From the NCBI GenBank assembly GCA_037953625.1, contig CM075651.1:62792501-62856500 (forward strand): 64,000 nt of DNA, written 5' to 3'. The position numbers and the translations under genes are program-made. Below, in pieces: positions 32,617 to 44,160 of this stretch. The notes below the pieces were generated by a model. That model saw only the letters and a list, made by a program, of their open reading frames with translations, ran no database searches and was not told the origin of the DNA. Source of the stretch: Crotalaria pallida (Eukaryota > Streptophyta > Magnoliopsida > Fabales > Fabaceae). How positions within the stretch are numbered: the first letter of the stretch is position 1; every line of letters begins with the position of its first letter.

Positions 32617-33836
32617 TGATTTGGGTTTAATATATGATGTTTTGAGTATGATTTAGACTCCCTTTTACTATGGATTTGGCTTGTTTCTCTTTCAAATTTA
32701 GGACTTTTTGTATAGTTTTTAGGAAGTTAGGTAATTTAGAATCCTTTGAACGTTTTGATCCGTTTTGGGTTTGTTTCAGGTACTTTCGGAGCTTAAATGA
32801 AGAAAATAAATATGGAGAATAAAAGAGGATGAAAATACCTTGAAAATGGCATAAGAACGGAGTGAAACGGAGCCGGAGTAGGTGACGCACGCCCAGGCGT
32901 GAGGCCTTGGGCGCCCAGGCGCGCAACATGCGAGAAAGTGACATTGTTCGCTGTTTTGACCATAACATGAGCTACACGTATCTAAATGAGGCGATCGTTG
33001 TATCATTTTCAAGCTAAGGAAAAGATCTACAACTTTGACAGAAATAGACTTTCTCAAATTCGTCCATCTTAGGGTCAAAATTAGTGCCGAAGTTGCTGTC
33101 AGATACGAGAAAACCCAATTGGGCCTATCTATTTCGTTTTTGGGGATTCTGATAGATTTATCTGATAGATTTATCTTTTAGATTTATTATAGATTATTTA
33201 TTCTAGCTTTATTTAAGATTTATCTTTAAGATTTATTTATAGATAGTTTTATTTATAGATAGATTTATTTAGAGATTTATTTTAGGATTAGCTTTGTCTA
33301 TATAAATACAGGTTTTTCCATTAGGTTTAGGTAGACTTTTCAGAGCCAAATTAGAGATTAGAATAAAATTAGGATTAGAGAAGAGAGACTGTTATGCAAT
33401 TGAGAGCAAGGAGGCAAGGCACAAGGAATGGAGATCAACATTGTTGGAGGGATCCACTTGAAGATTGAAGATCTCTTGGGGGTAAATTGATTATTGTCTA
33501 TAATTATTAGTTTTTCCCATTCCTTTCTCTTCTTCTCCCAATATGTATAATTGAACCTCTTGTTAGGAATAAGGTGAATTTGTATGGATCTTAATTTGGC
33601 TGTTTATTTATAAATTAATGTTTTTCCTTTCAAATCAATTGCTTGGTTGCGTTTTAATTACAATTCATAGAATTGATCACTTTATGTTTTGCTTCGGTAA
33701 TCTGAACCTTAATTGGAAAATTAGGATTAAGATTAGGCCTTTCAACCAAACAATATAATTATTCAATCGTAGGGATACTTTTGGGTAATCGTATAACTCT
33801 TATAAATTAGAACTCACTTAAGGGATTAAGGGGTAA
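32617..33836 (+). repeat. 5' LTR of B, first part (left of J)
   Basis: It begins TGATTTGGGTTTAATATATG and matches 53393-54594. It carries a TATA box TATATAAATA (33299-33308) and GC-rich inverted repeats CACGCCCAGGCGTG (32888-32901) and GGCGCCCAGGCGCG (about 32910). Several variants of AGATTTATTTTAGATT make an AT-rich repeat at about 33150-33290. J is inserted at 33837 after GGTAA. Confidence 0.88.
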
Positions 33837-34188
33837 TGTGACGACCCGACTTTCTATTCATTATAAAATACTTATATTCGAAAATATGACCATTTTTTTT
33901 CATAAGTCAAATCATCATTATTTCAAATCGTGGGGAAATAACTACAATTATCATGAAGGGTAAACATTGAACTTTCAATTTCATTTCATTGGTCAAAAGA
34001 GTACCTCTTACATTACATAAATTCAAATACTTAACTTAGAAACTCTAGGCCATTACAATATATTACATATATTACAACAAAACTTATAACAACCTAGAGC
34101 AGCTTGTTCGAAACTAAAAACAAAAATAGCATAAGTAAGATAAACCTGGTGAGTAGCATTATCCACATTCCATCATCAAGAACTCAAC

Positions 34189-34674
34189 TCAGTCGTCAGT
34201 TCCCCACTGACTTCCAGTCGAGTTTTCCATGAATTCATCATCCGCCACCGGATCGGCATCCTCCACCGGATCCTCATCCTCTATGGGATCCTCCTCCTCC
34301 TCCTCTTCCTCATGTGCCAGATCAGATGGCACATAAATTGGAGTCCGAGATCGGGCTCTAGTGGAAGGACGAGAGGGAGCAGGAACCTCTAAAATAATTC
34401 TTTCCTCGGAGGGTGATGGACTTGGTGGGAGGGTACGTCTCGGAAAGCGTCTTGGTGGTGGTGGTGGTGTTCCATGGCGAAACACAAAATTTGGTGGAAT
34501 GTGCATAATGTACATCATTGGGATCCTCGTACGACGCGGACGCATCCGGGACCATGGATTTGGGTGATGGAAAGTGATTTCCACGTTCCCTTCGTACGTG
34601 GCCCGGTACTCCTCAAAATTCCACTCCCCATTACGGAGCGGCCTTATCTCCACGCATATCATATTCCTTGCCAT
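34189..34674 (-). CDS. LTR-encoded ORF of element J, intact, 161 residues
   Basis: ATG at 34674 follows a candidate splice acceptor by three bases. The product has three parts: a basic, well-conserved N-terminal domain (residues about 1-62, with CVEIRPL, GEWNFEEYRATYEG, VEITFHHPNP, RMRPRR), a proline/arginine/serine-rich middle (TPPPPPRRFPRR, then SPSPSEER) and an acidic tail with a run of glutamates (residues about 125-155). The N-terminal domain matches the ORF in the LTR of E at roughly 38 of 61 positions by eye. It is sense to the element and ends about 350 bases before the LTR end. No signal peptide, membrane segment or known catalytic motif is seen. The family is not recognised; a chromatin or RNA role is only a guess from its charge pattern. 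The other LTR has a frameshifted copy. Confidence 0.6.
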   Translation of the reverse strand: MARNMICVEIRPLRNGEWNFEEYRATYEGNVEITFHHPNPWSRMRPRRTRIPMMYIMHIPPNFVFRHGTPPPPPRRFPRRTLPPSPSPSEERIILEVPAPSRPSTRARSRTPIYVPSDLAHEEEEEEEDPIEDEDPVEDADPVADDEFMENSTGSQWGTDD

Positions 34675-35189
34675 GACCTACAACAAGGGATTAGGAGAGA
34701 GTCATAGCTAAATACAATAACAAATGAGCATAACAGAGGCTAAAAATAACAAGGACATATAATCAGATAGCATCAAGAGTGCAAGAACATACACATGCTC
34801 AAACTTATTTAACTCATATTTGATTTCTTTAGTGATATGATGCATGCCTACTCCTCTTTCATGCTTCATAGTTCGACATCCTTTCGGGTATTCATTTCAA
34901 ACCTATGTTTTCATCGAACTGGAGCGTATCCATTTCCCATGCATCACGATTGATTGGGAACTAGCCTTCATAGCATTCTTATGCTACGGTATCCAAATCA
35001 TCATAGCACCTACAGGGCCATGGTATCCAAATTCTATCCTATGCTAGATTTCCACAATCGAAATCGGAGCAAATACATGCATGATAATGCCACATCAAAG
35101 TTCCATTTCTTTTCTTTCATTATTCTCATCAGCATCTCATTTCATTAACATTCATTTAGTTTTTCTCTTAGCTGGTACTGGTTCTTTCA

Positions 35190-35550
35190 GAAAAAGACCA
35201 TCAGGGGCATAGCCACCTTATGATGAGTTTATTTTATTTTCAATTCTCTTTTTAGAAAAGTCCATCAGCGGCCCAGCCACTTCATGATGGTTTTAGAAAT
35301 AGCATATAATTGTTTATTTAGTTATCCATCGGGGCAGAGCCTCCTATTGGTGGATATTTATTGCAACGACCCCATTGGGACTCCCATAGAAAAATATCAA
35401 CCAAGTGAATAAAAGTTTCACTAGGACATCTAGGGATCATATCAACCAAATGGGTGTACGCACTTCCGTTAGGACTCCTGTAGGGAAATAATCAACCAAT
35501 GAATAAAATTCCAGTAGGACACCTCCAGGATAACCATCAACCAACGGGAT
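35190..35550 (-). repeat. Degenerate hairpin/repeat array in the candidate LTR intron of J
   Basis: Units of about 40-60 bases repeat with variation: CCATCAGGGGCATAGCC...TGATG (35199), CCATCAGCGGCCCAGCC...TGATGG (35264), CCATCGGGGCAGAGCC...TGGAT (35326), followed by weaker units with AGGACACCT/GGGACTCC. The first two can fold through CATCA/TGATG ends. The array has the same position in the LTR as the hairpin block of E. Confidence 0.65.
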
Positions 35551-35628
35551 TAAGATATTATAGTATTAAACGAGTTAATTATAATAAAATTTTAGAAAGT
35601 AATTGTTTTCTGAAAAATTGTTCAGACT

Positions 35629-36914
35629 ACTCGAGTAGTTGTTGACTACTCGAGTTGTTCATGCAAAAATACTCGAGTCTTTAAAGATCCACACGAATGT
35701 TCTTCCAGTTTCCAGAATACTCGAGTCTTCCTTAAACTACTCGAGTCTTTTTGCTGCAACACCACCAGTTTTCTGCACTTTCAATACCAATTCGAGTTCC
35801 TTGCTTTATTTCTCCATTCCTATGCAAAACAACAACTTAGGCACATAAAACAAACATATTAAAACACTTAAACACAACTGAAACAAAATCAAATAACATC
35901 AAATCACAGATTGCATTCAAACTTGAAAATATCCATTTTAAAATGTGAAATTCATTTCCACTTGATTTTAATTTCGAAACACATTACAGTGAGCTTTACT
36001 AGATTAATTTAAACTTGTTTGAATCATAAAATTATGGGTTTCTGACCTCCAAGTCAGAATCCCAATTCAAGTTGCATCCCTCTTTGAACCTTTAATGGTT
36101 CCTACATTTCTAGCTTGAAATTACTCATTCTAGTATTCAGGTAACTCCTCCCTTACCTCATAGAAGCTAAAGAAAGGTTTGGTTGCAAAGAAAAAGGGTT
36201 GAATCAAAACATGATTTTGAACCGGTGCAATTTTGTTGCACTTGGCTGACTTTGGCCATCAATTCCACAATGAATAAGACATGAAAAAGAATGAAACAAG
36301 TTAGCTTTAGAAACTAGGAAATGCAAACTTTAAATAGAAACAAGTTTGGAATCGAAAGAGTTCTTGGATTTACCAAACGGATTCAAGAAAGATGGGTATT
36401 TGATGCTGAGCTTTCTCTGTTTTCGCAGCTTTGAAAGCTCAACTTTGATTGCCTAGAACTCGATCTACAGAAGGTGGTTTTAAGTGATTCTTGGTTCTAA
36501 TTCAAGATTGGAATTAGAAATTTAGTTTGTGTTTTGGTTTCGAAGGAAATGGACGAGAATTGAGAGAGAATGAAGTGATTAAAGTAAGCTCCACACAACA
36601 GAGGAATTTGGACAGAATTTCGGGTTTGGAATGATTTGAATGTGTTTGGGGCTTCATTGCTCACTTATTTATAGTCTAAGATTACCCTCCTTCGAAGTAA
36701 GGTCCAGCTCTGTGCTTGGAACCTCGAGAAAACCGACTTATACACTCAACCATACTACTCGAACTACTCGAGTCTTTTTCCCAGGACTCGAGTCCTTTTC
36801 AGCAACACCAAAGAACACTCGAGTCTTCCATGAAAGACTCAACTCTTTCGACAAAAATTCAAATTTTTCTAACAGTTAGTTACTATACTCGAGTCTTCCC
36901 CATAATACTCAAGT
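35629..36914 (-). repeat. ACTCGAGT palindrome clusters in LTR of J
   Basis: Perfect ACTCGAGT starts at 35629, 35648, 35671, 35719 and 35739 in one cluster, and at 36766, 36786, 36817 and 36887 in a second cluster upstream of the TATA box on the minus strand. The first is extended to the 14-base palindrome ACTACTCGAGTAGT (35626-35639). The other LTR has the same two clusters (about 49126-49230 and 50290-50450). Confidence 0.85.
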
Positions 36915-37060
36915 ATTTTAACCTAATTTCAGAAAATTCATTATTTTATTCAATATAATAACATTATTATTTTAAATACTTAAATTTTATTTATTTATTC
37001 AAAATATAGGGTCTTACGTCCTCCCCTACTTAAACAGAATTTCATCCCCGAAATTCCGAT

Positions 37061-38673
37061 TTACACAAACAGATGCTGATATTCTTCTCTCATCTTAGAT
37101 TCTAATTCCCACATTGAGTCAGATACTCCATTCTGACTCCAAAGGACTCGTACTAATGGAATCTCTTTTCCTCGCAGCTTCTTGACTCAACGGTCTTCTA
37201 TTCGCACGGGTCCAACATCGAACGTGAGATTCTCTTTCAATGGTACTACATCTTGCTGCTACTGAATGATCGAAGATGGATCTTGGACAAACTTGCGAAG
37301 CTGAGAGACGTGGAATACATTGTGCAGATTGGACAAAAATGGGGGTAAGGCGATCTTATATGCGACAGGACCAACTCGTTTCAAAATCTGATAAGGGCCG
37401 ATAAACTTCGAAGATAACTTCTTTGGCTTCATTACTCTTCCAATACCAGTTGTTGGCACCACTCGCACAAATACATGATCTCCCTCTTGAAATTCTAGCT
37501 TGGATCTTCGTTGATCGGCATAACTCTTCTGACGACTTTGTGCAGTTCTCATTTTCTCTTGAATAACCTTGATCTTCTCGGTCATTTCTTGTACCAATTC
37601 GGGACCGATAAGAGCGCTCTCCCCCAATTGAAACCAACATAGCGGGGTTCTACATTTTCTTCCATAAAGAGCTTCGTACGGGGCCATATCAATGCTTGCA
37701 TGGTAACTGTTGTTGTAGGTGAATTCCACAAGCGGCAACAAACGATCCCAACTTTCTTGATACTCCAAAACACATGCTCGAAGCAGATCTTCAAGAGATT
37801 GAATCGTCCTTTCCGATTGACCATCTGTCTGCGGGTGATAAGCTGAACTCATCCTTAGCTGCGTTCCCAAAGCTTGATGCAAACTCTGCCAGAAACGGGA
37901 CACGAAACGAGGATCACGATCCGATACGATACTTGAGGGAATTCCATGCAATCTGACGACTTCCTTGATGTACAATCTTGCAACTTCTCCAACGGATATT
38001 GCATGTTGATAGGAATAAAATGAGTTGACTTCGTTAAACGATGAATCACGACCCAAATCGCATCGAAACCTTCTCTTGTTCTCGGAAAACCACACACAAA
38101 GTCCATTGCAATTCCATCCCACTTACATTCCGGTATGTTCAAAGGTTGAAATTCTCCTCCAGGCTTCTTATGTTCAATCTTCGCCTTTTGGCAAACAAGG
38201 CAAGACACAACATAAGACGCAACATCTTTCTTTAATCCGGGCCACCAAAACATCTTCTTCAGGTCCTTGTACATCTTTGTCATTCCAGGATGCATACTTA
38301 GCTTGCTTTTGTGCGCTTCATCCAAAACTGCTCTTCTCAATTCCTGATTAGCTGGGATACAAACGAGATCACAAAATCTTAGAATGTCATCAGCTCCAAC
38401 TTGAAAATCAGGTTCTACACCATCCACACCCAATCTTCTCTTTTCTAAAAATTCTCCATCTTCCTTCTGCAAGTCCCTCACTTGAGTAAGGAATTCATTC
38501 ATCACTTGAAGCATTCCTAGCTTGATACATTCCGGCTCACACTGTACTGCCAGATTCAAGTTTCGGAATTCTTCAATTAACTGAGCTTCTTTCACCATCA
38601 TCGTACTCACGTGCAACATCTTTCTACTTAGAGCATCGGCTACAACATTAGCTTTACCGGGATGGTAATGTAA
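37061..38673 (-). pseudogene. Integrase and chromodomain-like tail of element J (broken)
   Basis: After a stop at 38674, the frame continues through the end of RNase H (YHPGKANVVADALS) into integrase. The zinc finger shows AHKSKLSMH and SCLVCQ. The catalytic triad is visible as AMDFVCGFP, IVSDRDPRF and TDGQSERTIQ. The C-terminal region has VFHVSQLRKFV and ends in a partial chromodomain (KEIPLVRVLW, MWELESKM), which in this lineage directs insertion to chromatin. Breaks are a one-base loss near 37981, a TAG at 37259-37261 and a TGA about 70 bases further on. The reading frame ends at 37061. Confidence 0.88.
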
Positions 38674-39926
38674 TTAGAAGTCATAATCCTTCAAAAATTC
38701 CATCCACCTACGTTGTCTCAAATTCAGTTCCTTTTGGTCGAAGAGATACTTCAAACTTTTATGGTCACTGAATACTTGAAACGTATTACCGTACAGGTAA
38801 TGTCTCCAAATATTCAGAGCAAAGACAATGTCAGCCAACTCCAAATCGTGAGTAGGGTAATTTTCTTCATGCACTTTCAGCTGACGCGATGGATAAGCAA
38901 TAACTTTCCCTTCTTGCATCAGAACACATCCCAATCCTTGTCTAGACGCATCACAATAAACATCAAAACCTTTCTGAGGATCGGGCAAAGTTAACACTGG
39001 AGACGATGTTAACTTGTCCTTTAATGTCTGGAAACTAACTTCACACTTTTCGTCCCAGTCAAAAGGTTGCTCCTTCGGGGTCAAACGGGTTAACGGAAGA
39101 GATATCTTGGAAAAACCTTCGATGAACTTCCGATAATATCCGGCTAACCCAAGAAAACTTCTAACTTCGGTAACTGTCTTCGGTCTTTCCCATTGCAAAA
39201 TTGTTTCCACCTTAGTTGGATCTACTGCGACACCATCCTTCGAAATTATATGTCCCAAGAAATTGACTTTTTCAAGCCAAAATTCACACTTGGTCAGCTT
39301 AGCATATAACTTCTTCTCCTTTAAAGTCTCCAAAACAATCTTTAAATGATTAGCGTGCTCCTTCAGATTCTTCGAATAGATGAGAATATCATCGATAAAC
39401 ACCACAACGAAGGAATCCAGATAGGGTCGGAACACTCTATTCATATAATCCATGAATATCGCAGGTGCGTTGGTCAAACCGAATGGCATCACCACATACT
39501 CGTAGTGTCCATAGCGTGACCGAAAAGCAGTCTTTGGAATATCATCCTCCTTCACACGGATCTGATGATAACCCGATCTCAGATCAATCTTTGAAAACAC
39601 AGACGCTCCTTTCACTTGATCCATTAAATCATCAATCCTCGGCAACGGGTACTTGTTCTTGATCGTAACCTTATTGAGCTGCCTATAATCAATGCACATC
39701 CTCATAGATCCATCTTTCTTCTTTACAAACAAGACTGGCGCTCCCCAAGGCGACACACTTGGTCTGATGAACTACTTCTCTAACAAATCTTCCACTTGCT
39801 TCTTCAATTCTGCTAACTCGGTTGGGGCCATACTATAAGGGGCGATAGAGATAGGACCAGTACCGGGAACTAGGTCAATACTGAATTCTATCTCTCGATG
39901 CGACGGCAAACCGGGTACTTCATCGG
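38674..39926 (-). pseudogene. Reverse transcriptase and RNase H of element J (broken)
   Basis: The main open part is 39756-38674 on the minus strand. It carries SPWGAPVLFVKKKDGSM, DLRSGYHQI, AFRSRYGHYEYVVMPFG, the catalytic FIDDILIYSK and RNase H YCDASRQGLGCVLMQEG. A TAG lies just upstream, before FIRPSVSPWG, and the frame shifts near 39925 relative to the protease segment. It ends in a TAA at 38674-38676 after FLKDYDF. The enzyme copies element RNA to DNA. All core motifs remain readable, so the decay is moderate. Confidence 0.9.
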
Positions 39927-41297
39927 GAAAAATAGGCACACATAACCTCCAAGTTGAATGGAAGGAGACTCCTCACTAGGGAACACGATCGTTCGAGCCT
40001 TGAAGTCGATTACCACATGATTGGACGCCATCCAATCCATACCCAAGATAACATCGAGGTTGGATAACGGAAAACAGATCAGATTTACACGAGAAATCTG
40101 ACCTCCTATGCTAACAGCGCAGCCGACACATGCTCTTGATGCAACGACAGGAGCATTCGTGGGGGTAGATACACTAAGATTAAACGGGGTCTCCGAGACA
40201 GACAGACATAAATGTTTGACACATTCTTTGGAGATGAAAGAATGTGTAACTCCATAATCAAATAAAAAGCGACAAGGCATGCCATTGAGGAAATGGTTAC
40301 CTTGCACAAGATTGTCGGCCTGCTCTGCTTCTACTCTAGACATAGTGAACAACTTTCCATTAATCCAGGGCTTGCTCCCTTGACTGTGATTGACTTGACA
40401 ATGGGGTTGGCGGCATGCACGGGCAAAATGACCGGTCCTTCCACAATTGAAGCAGGCTGGTGGCTTGTCTCTCCAGCACTCTTGACAAGGATGGGAACAT
40501 TGGCACTTTCTACAAATCTCTGCCGATGCCGGAAGACTGACCTCTCCAGAGGGTGTTGCTCTTCCTTTTCCCTTGTGCGAATAAGGGCCTCCACGATTCC
40601 CACGATTATTCTTGTGTTGATGTCGGTGTGGTCCATGGCCTCCTTGACTGGCTTCCCTCTTGAAACTATTCTTTTCGATGATGCGGCATGCACTAATCAA
40701 TGTTGGGTAGTGGCGAATCCTCTGCACGCTCACAGCCAGCTTGATGTCCAACCTCAGCCCATTTTCGAATCTCGTGCACTTCGAGTATTCACCAGGATGA
40801 TATTGGAAGTACGGGGAGTACTTCATTAGTTCCTCAAACTTCTCAGCGTACTAATAGATGGTCATGCTGCCTTGCCTCAGATCGAGGAATTCCATTTCTT
40901 TCTGGATTCTGACATCGTCCGGAAAATACCTCTCTAGAAACTTCTCCGTGAAGATTTCCCACGTAAGCTCTCGATGATCATATTCCAAAAACTGGCGGGT
41001 CTGCTCCCACCAAGTCGCAGCCTCTTCATTCAGCATGTACGCAGCAAACGTGACCTTCTGAGCTTCCGAGAGGGTCAGCGTTCGGAAGATCTTATTTATT
41101 TCAGCTAGCCAAAACTGAGCTTGCTCGGGACAACGGCCACTCGAGAAGCTAGGGGGTTTACATCTACGAAACGAATCTAGGCTTTGAAATTCCGCCGGGG
41201 TTCCATTGCTGGGAGGACGGGTTTGCTGCAAGTTTTCCAAAACCGCAGCCATACGGGTTAGAGCCTCAGCAATGTTAGCGTTATTTCGTCCAGCCAT
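39888..41297 (-). pseudogene. gag and protease of element J (broken)
   Basis: ATG at 41297 (MAGRNNANIAEALTRMAAVL) opens gag. The capsid core has WLAEINKIFRTL and WEIFTEKFLERYFPDD. A TAG at 40851-40853 splits it before YAEKFEELMKYSPYF, in the same frame. The nucleocapsid knuckle is CFNCGRTGHFARAC (about 40400-40440). The protease site reads FDYGVTHSFIS, so the active-site serine of the usual Asp-Ser-Gly is replaced by tyrosine. The linker between protease and RT looks short compared with element E. The segment ends out of frame at 39888. Confidence 0.9.
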
Positions 41298-41429
41298 CTT
41301 ATCCTACAGAATCCAAGGGGAAAACTTAATTAGATTCTTCTATTTTATGTCTTAAAACACAATCATCATTCTATAATACGCAATGGTTAGTGTGTAAGGC
41401 CACACTCCAAGGCCGAGAGTTGAACCATT

Positions 41430-41441
41430 GCTCTGATACCA
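41430..41441 (-). other. Primer binding site of element J
   Basis: On the minus strand the sequence is TGGTATCAGAGC (initiator methionine tRNA type), five bases from the LTR end at 41447. Confidence 0.9.
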
Positions 41442-41446
41442 CTAAA

Positions 41447-42921
41447 TGTGACGACCCGACTTTCTATTCATTATAAAATACTTATATTCGAAAATATGAC
41501 CATTTTTTTTCATAAGTCAAATCATCATCATTTCAAATCGTGCGGAAACAACTACAATTATCATGAAGGGTAAACATTGAACTTTCAATTTCATTTCATT
41601 GGTCAAAAGAGTACCTCTTACATTATATAAAGTCAAATACTTAACTTAGAAACTCTAGGCCATTACAATATATTACATATATTACAACAAAACTTATAAC
41701 AACCTAGAGCAGCTGGTTCGAAACTCAAAACATAAATAGCATAAGTAAGAGAAACCTGATGAGTAGCATTATCCACATTCCATCATCAAGAACTCAACTC
41801 AGTCGTCAGTTCCCCACTGACATCTAGTTGAGTTTTCCATGAATTCATCATCCGCCACCGGATCGACATCCTCCACCGGATCCTCATCCTCTATGGGATC
41901 CTCCTCCTCCTCCTCTTCCTCATGTGCCGGATCAGATGGCACATAAACTGGAGTCCGAGATCGGGCTCTAGTGGAAGGACGAGAGGGAGCAGGAACCTCT
42001 AAAATAATTCTTTCCTCGGAGGGTGATGGACTTGGTGGGAGGGTGCATCTCGGAAAACGTCTTGGTGGTGGTGGTGGTGTTCCATGGCGAAACACAAAAT
42101 TTGCTGGAATGTGCATAATGTACATCATTGGGATCCTCATACGACGCGGACGCATCCGGGATCATTGGGATCCTCGTACGTGGCCCTGTGCTCCTCAAAA
42201 TTCCACTCCCCATTAGGGAGAGGCCTCATCTCCACACATATCATATTCCTTGCCATGACCTACAACAAGGGATTAGGAGTGAGTCATAGCTAAATACAAT
42301 AACAAATGAGCATAACAGAGGCTAAAAATAACAAGCACATATAATCAGATAGCATCAAGAGTGCAAGAACATACACATGCTCAAACTTATTTAACTCATA
42401 TTTGATTTCTTTAGTGATATGATGCATGCCTAATCCTCATTCATGCTTCACAGTTCGGCATCCTTTCGGGTATCCATTTCAAGCCTATGTTTTCATCGAA
42501 CTGGAGCGTATCCATTTCCCATGCATCATGATTGATTGGGAACTAGCCTTCATAGCATTCTTATGCTATGGTATCCAAATCATCATAGCACCTTCAGGGC
42601 TATGGTATCCAAATTCTATCCTATGCCAGATTTCCACAATCGAAATCGGAGCAACTCTGTGCATGATAATGCCACATCAGAGTTCCATTTCTTTTCTTTC
42701 ATTATTCTCATCAGCATCTCATTTCATTAACTTTCGTTTAGTTTTTCTCTTAGCTGGTGCTGGTGCTTTCCGAAAAAGACCATCAGGGGCATAGCCACCT
42801 TATGATGGGTTTATTTTATTTTCAATTCTCTTTTTAGAAAAGTCCATCAGCGGCCCAGCCACTTCGTGATGGTTTTAGAAATAGCATATAATTGTTTATT
42901 TAGTTATCCATCAGGGCATAG
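41447..42921 (-). repeat. 5' LTR of J, inner part
   Basis: It matches 33837-35340 of the 3' LTR closely. It is interrupted by K at 42922; the copy of the target at 42917-42921 (CATAG) pairs with CACAG at 48834-48838. The outer part continues at 48839. Confidence 0.92.
41799..42256 (-). pseudogene. Second copy of the J LTR ORF, frameshifted
   Basis: The ATG at 42256 and the acidic C-terminus are preserved, but a deletion of about 28 bases near 42150-42175 shifts the frame within the conserved N-terminal domain. The remaining open part reads from about 42155 to 41799 and keeps the proline-rich and acidic parts. Confidence 0.7.
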
Positions 42922-44160
42922 TGTAACATCCTAAACTTTATTTTAAATTAAATTATTAAATAAAAACCTAAGAAAAATTGGAATAATGACTTAATGAATT
43001 TTGGTAGATAGGTGAGTGGTGATTATAAGTCCTAGGGGTTGTATAGATGGCAGTTGTGGCTTCGGGCAAAGTCATATAAGCGAAATAGGGAGTTAAATCG
43101 GTGTTTTAAATGTTAGAAATCGACCGAAAAGAGAAAATTAGAAATTTATTATAGGATGCTAAGAAAATAAATTCCACCGTTGGATATGAAGTTTATGGGG
43201 TGAAGAAGCTTATCTAAAAATTTGGACCCGATCCGACGGTTAACGAAAACGTTATGGCGAATCGAAGGTTGAAGACCCTGTTTCTCGCCCAGGCGGGTGC
43301 ACTATTCATTTGGTGCACCAGACAGTGAAAAACCCGCCCAGGTGAGGCACCAATTCGCCCAGGCGAGCATGACTCCGCACCAGCACGCACCAATTCGCGT
43401 TTGGCAGGCCAAAATTTCCCCACCGCACGCACCAGGTGCACCAGCAGCACCAGCTGGTGCAGAACTCGCCCAAGCGAGTGATGGGCGCGCCCAGGCGCGT
43501 GGCGCACACCAGATCAGATCTGGTGCGTTGATTTTCAGCTTGGGGACTAAGTTTTTGTTTCAGGCCACACGATCTCCTGAGCATCATGGCAAGAAAATAA
43601 AACACTTAAAGCCCTTCATTCCTTCTCATTTCAATAGCAACACAACTCATCATCTCCATCAAATTCTCTCAAGCTCCAAGATCATTTCCACCACCAATCC
43701 TTATCAAACACTTGGTTTTGGGCACCTCAAACCCAAAATCATTAAACCCCATCAAGTTTGCACCATGGAGGTTGGTTGAAGACTCATTCCTTCCCTCTCC
43801 CTTGGCTCACACGATTTGCTCCCTCCTTCCTTCTTGGTTTTTCAATTTCCACCATTGTTGGGGTAAGTTAAGCTTCATGCCATATATCGATTTCCTTTCC
43901 ATTCCAACTTTCCTTAGTTCATAGAAATTATGTTTAAAACCTTAGGGTTCTTGCACTCATGGTTATGTAGGGATTTTGTTTCATGCCTTCCAACCCAAAC
44001 CAAGGCAAGGACAAGGATCACTCATCTTGTGCTCTCTCAAATAGGATTGTGTACCATCATTTCATCATTTCTTTATTGAGGTGGCAAGCTAGGCTTAGGA
44101 AATTCAAGTTTCCAAGATTTTGGGCTAGGGCTCACTAAGGTTCTATTTACTTCTTGCTAA
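42922..44160 (+). repeat. 5' LTR of K, truncated
   Basis: It matches 46039-47298 of the 3' LTR, with a 20-base or so difference near 46410 where the right copy has one more CGCCCAGGCG unit. It breaks after CTTCTTGCTAA, nine bases before the position of a candidate splice donor in the full LTR. Confidence 0.9.

Larger units (their letters stand above)
33837..37018 (-). repeat. 3' LTR of element J
   Basis: On the plus strand it runs from TGTGACGACCCGACTTTC to AGGGTCTTACG; the other copy ends in TCTTACA. Read on the minus strand it has ACTCGAGT palindromes (36766-36894), a TATA box (plus 36666-36673), a candidate donor TGAG|GTAAGG at 36157/36156, a second palindrome cluster (35629-35746), a repeat array (35190-35550), a candidate acceptor TTGTAG|GTCATGG at 34678/34677 and a 161-codon ORF. 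The TATA-to-donor distance is 509 bases and the candidate intron is about 1479 bases, close to the values in the LTR of E. Confidence 0.9.

Noticed and set aside
43214..43779. Overlapping open frames on both strands in the LTR of K (repeated at 46346-46917)
   Set aside because: They arise from the GC-rich palindrome block and occur in both LTRs on both strands; none matches a known domain or the E/J LTR ORF.
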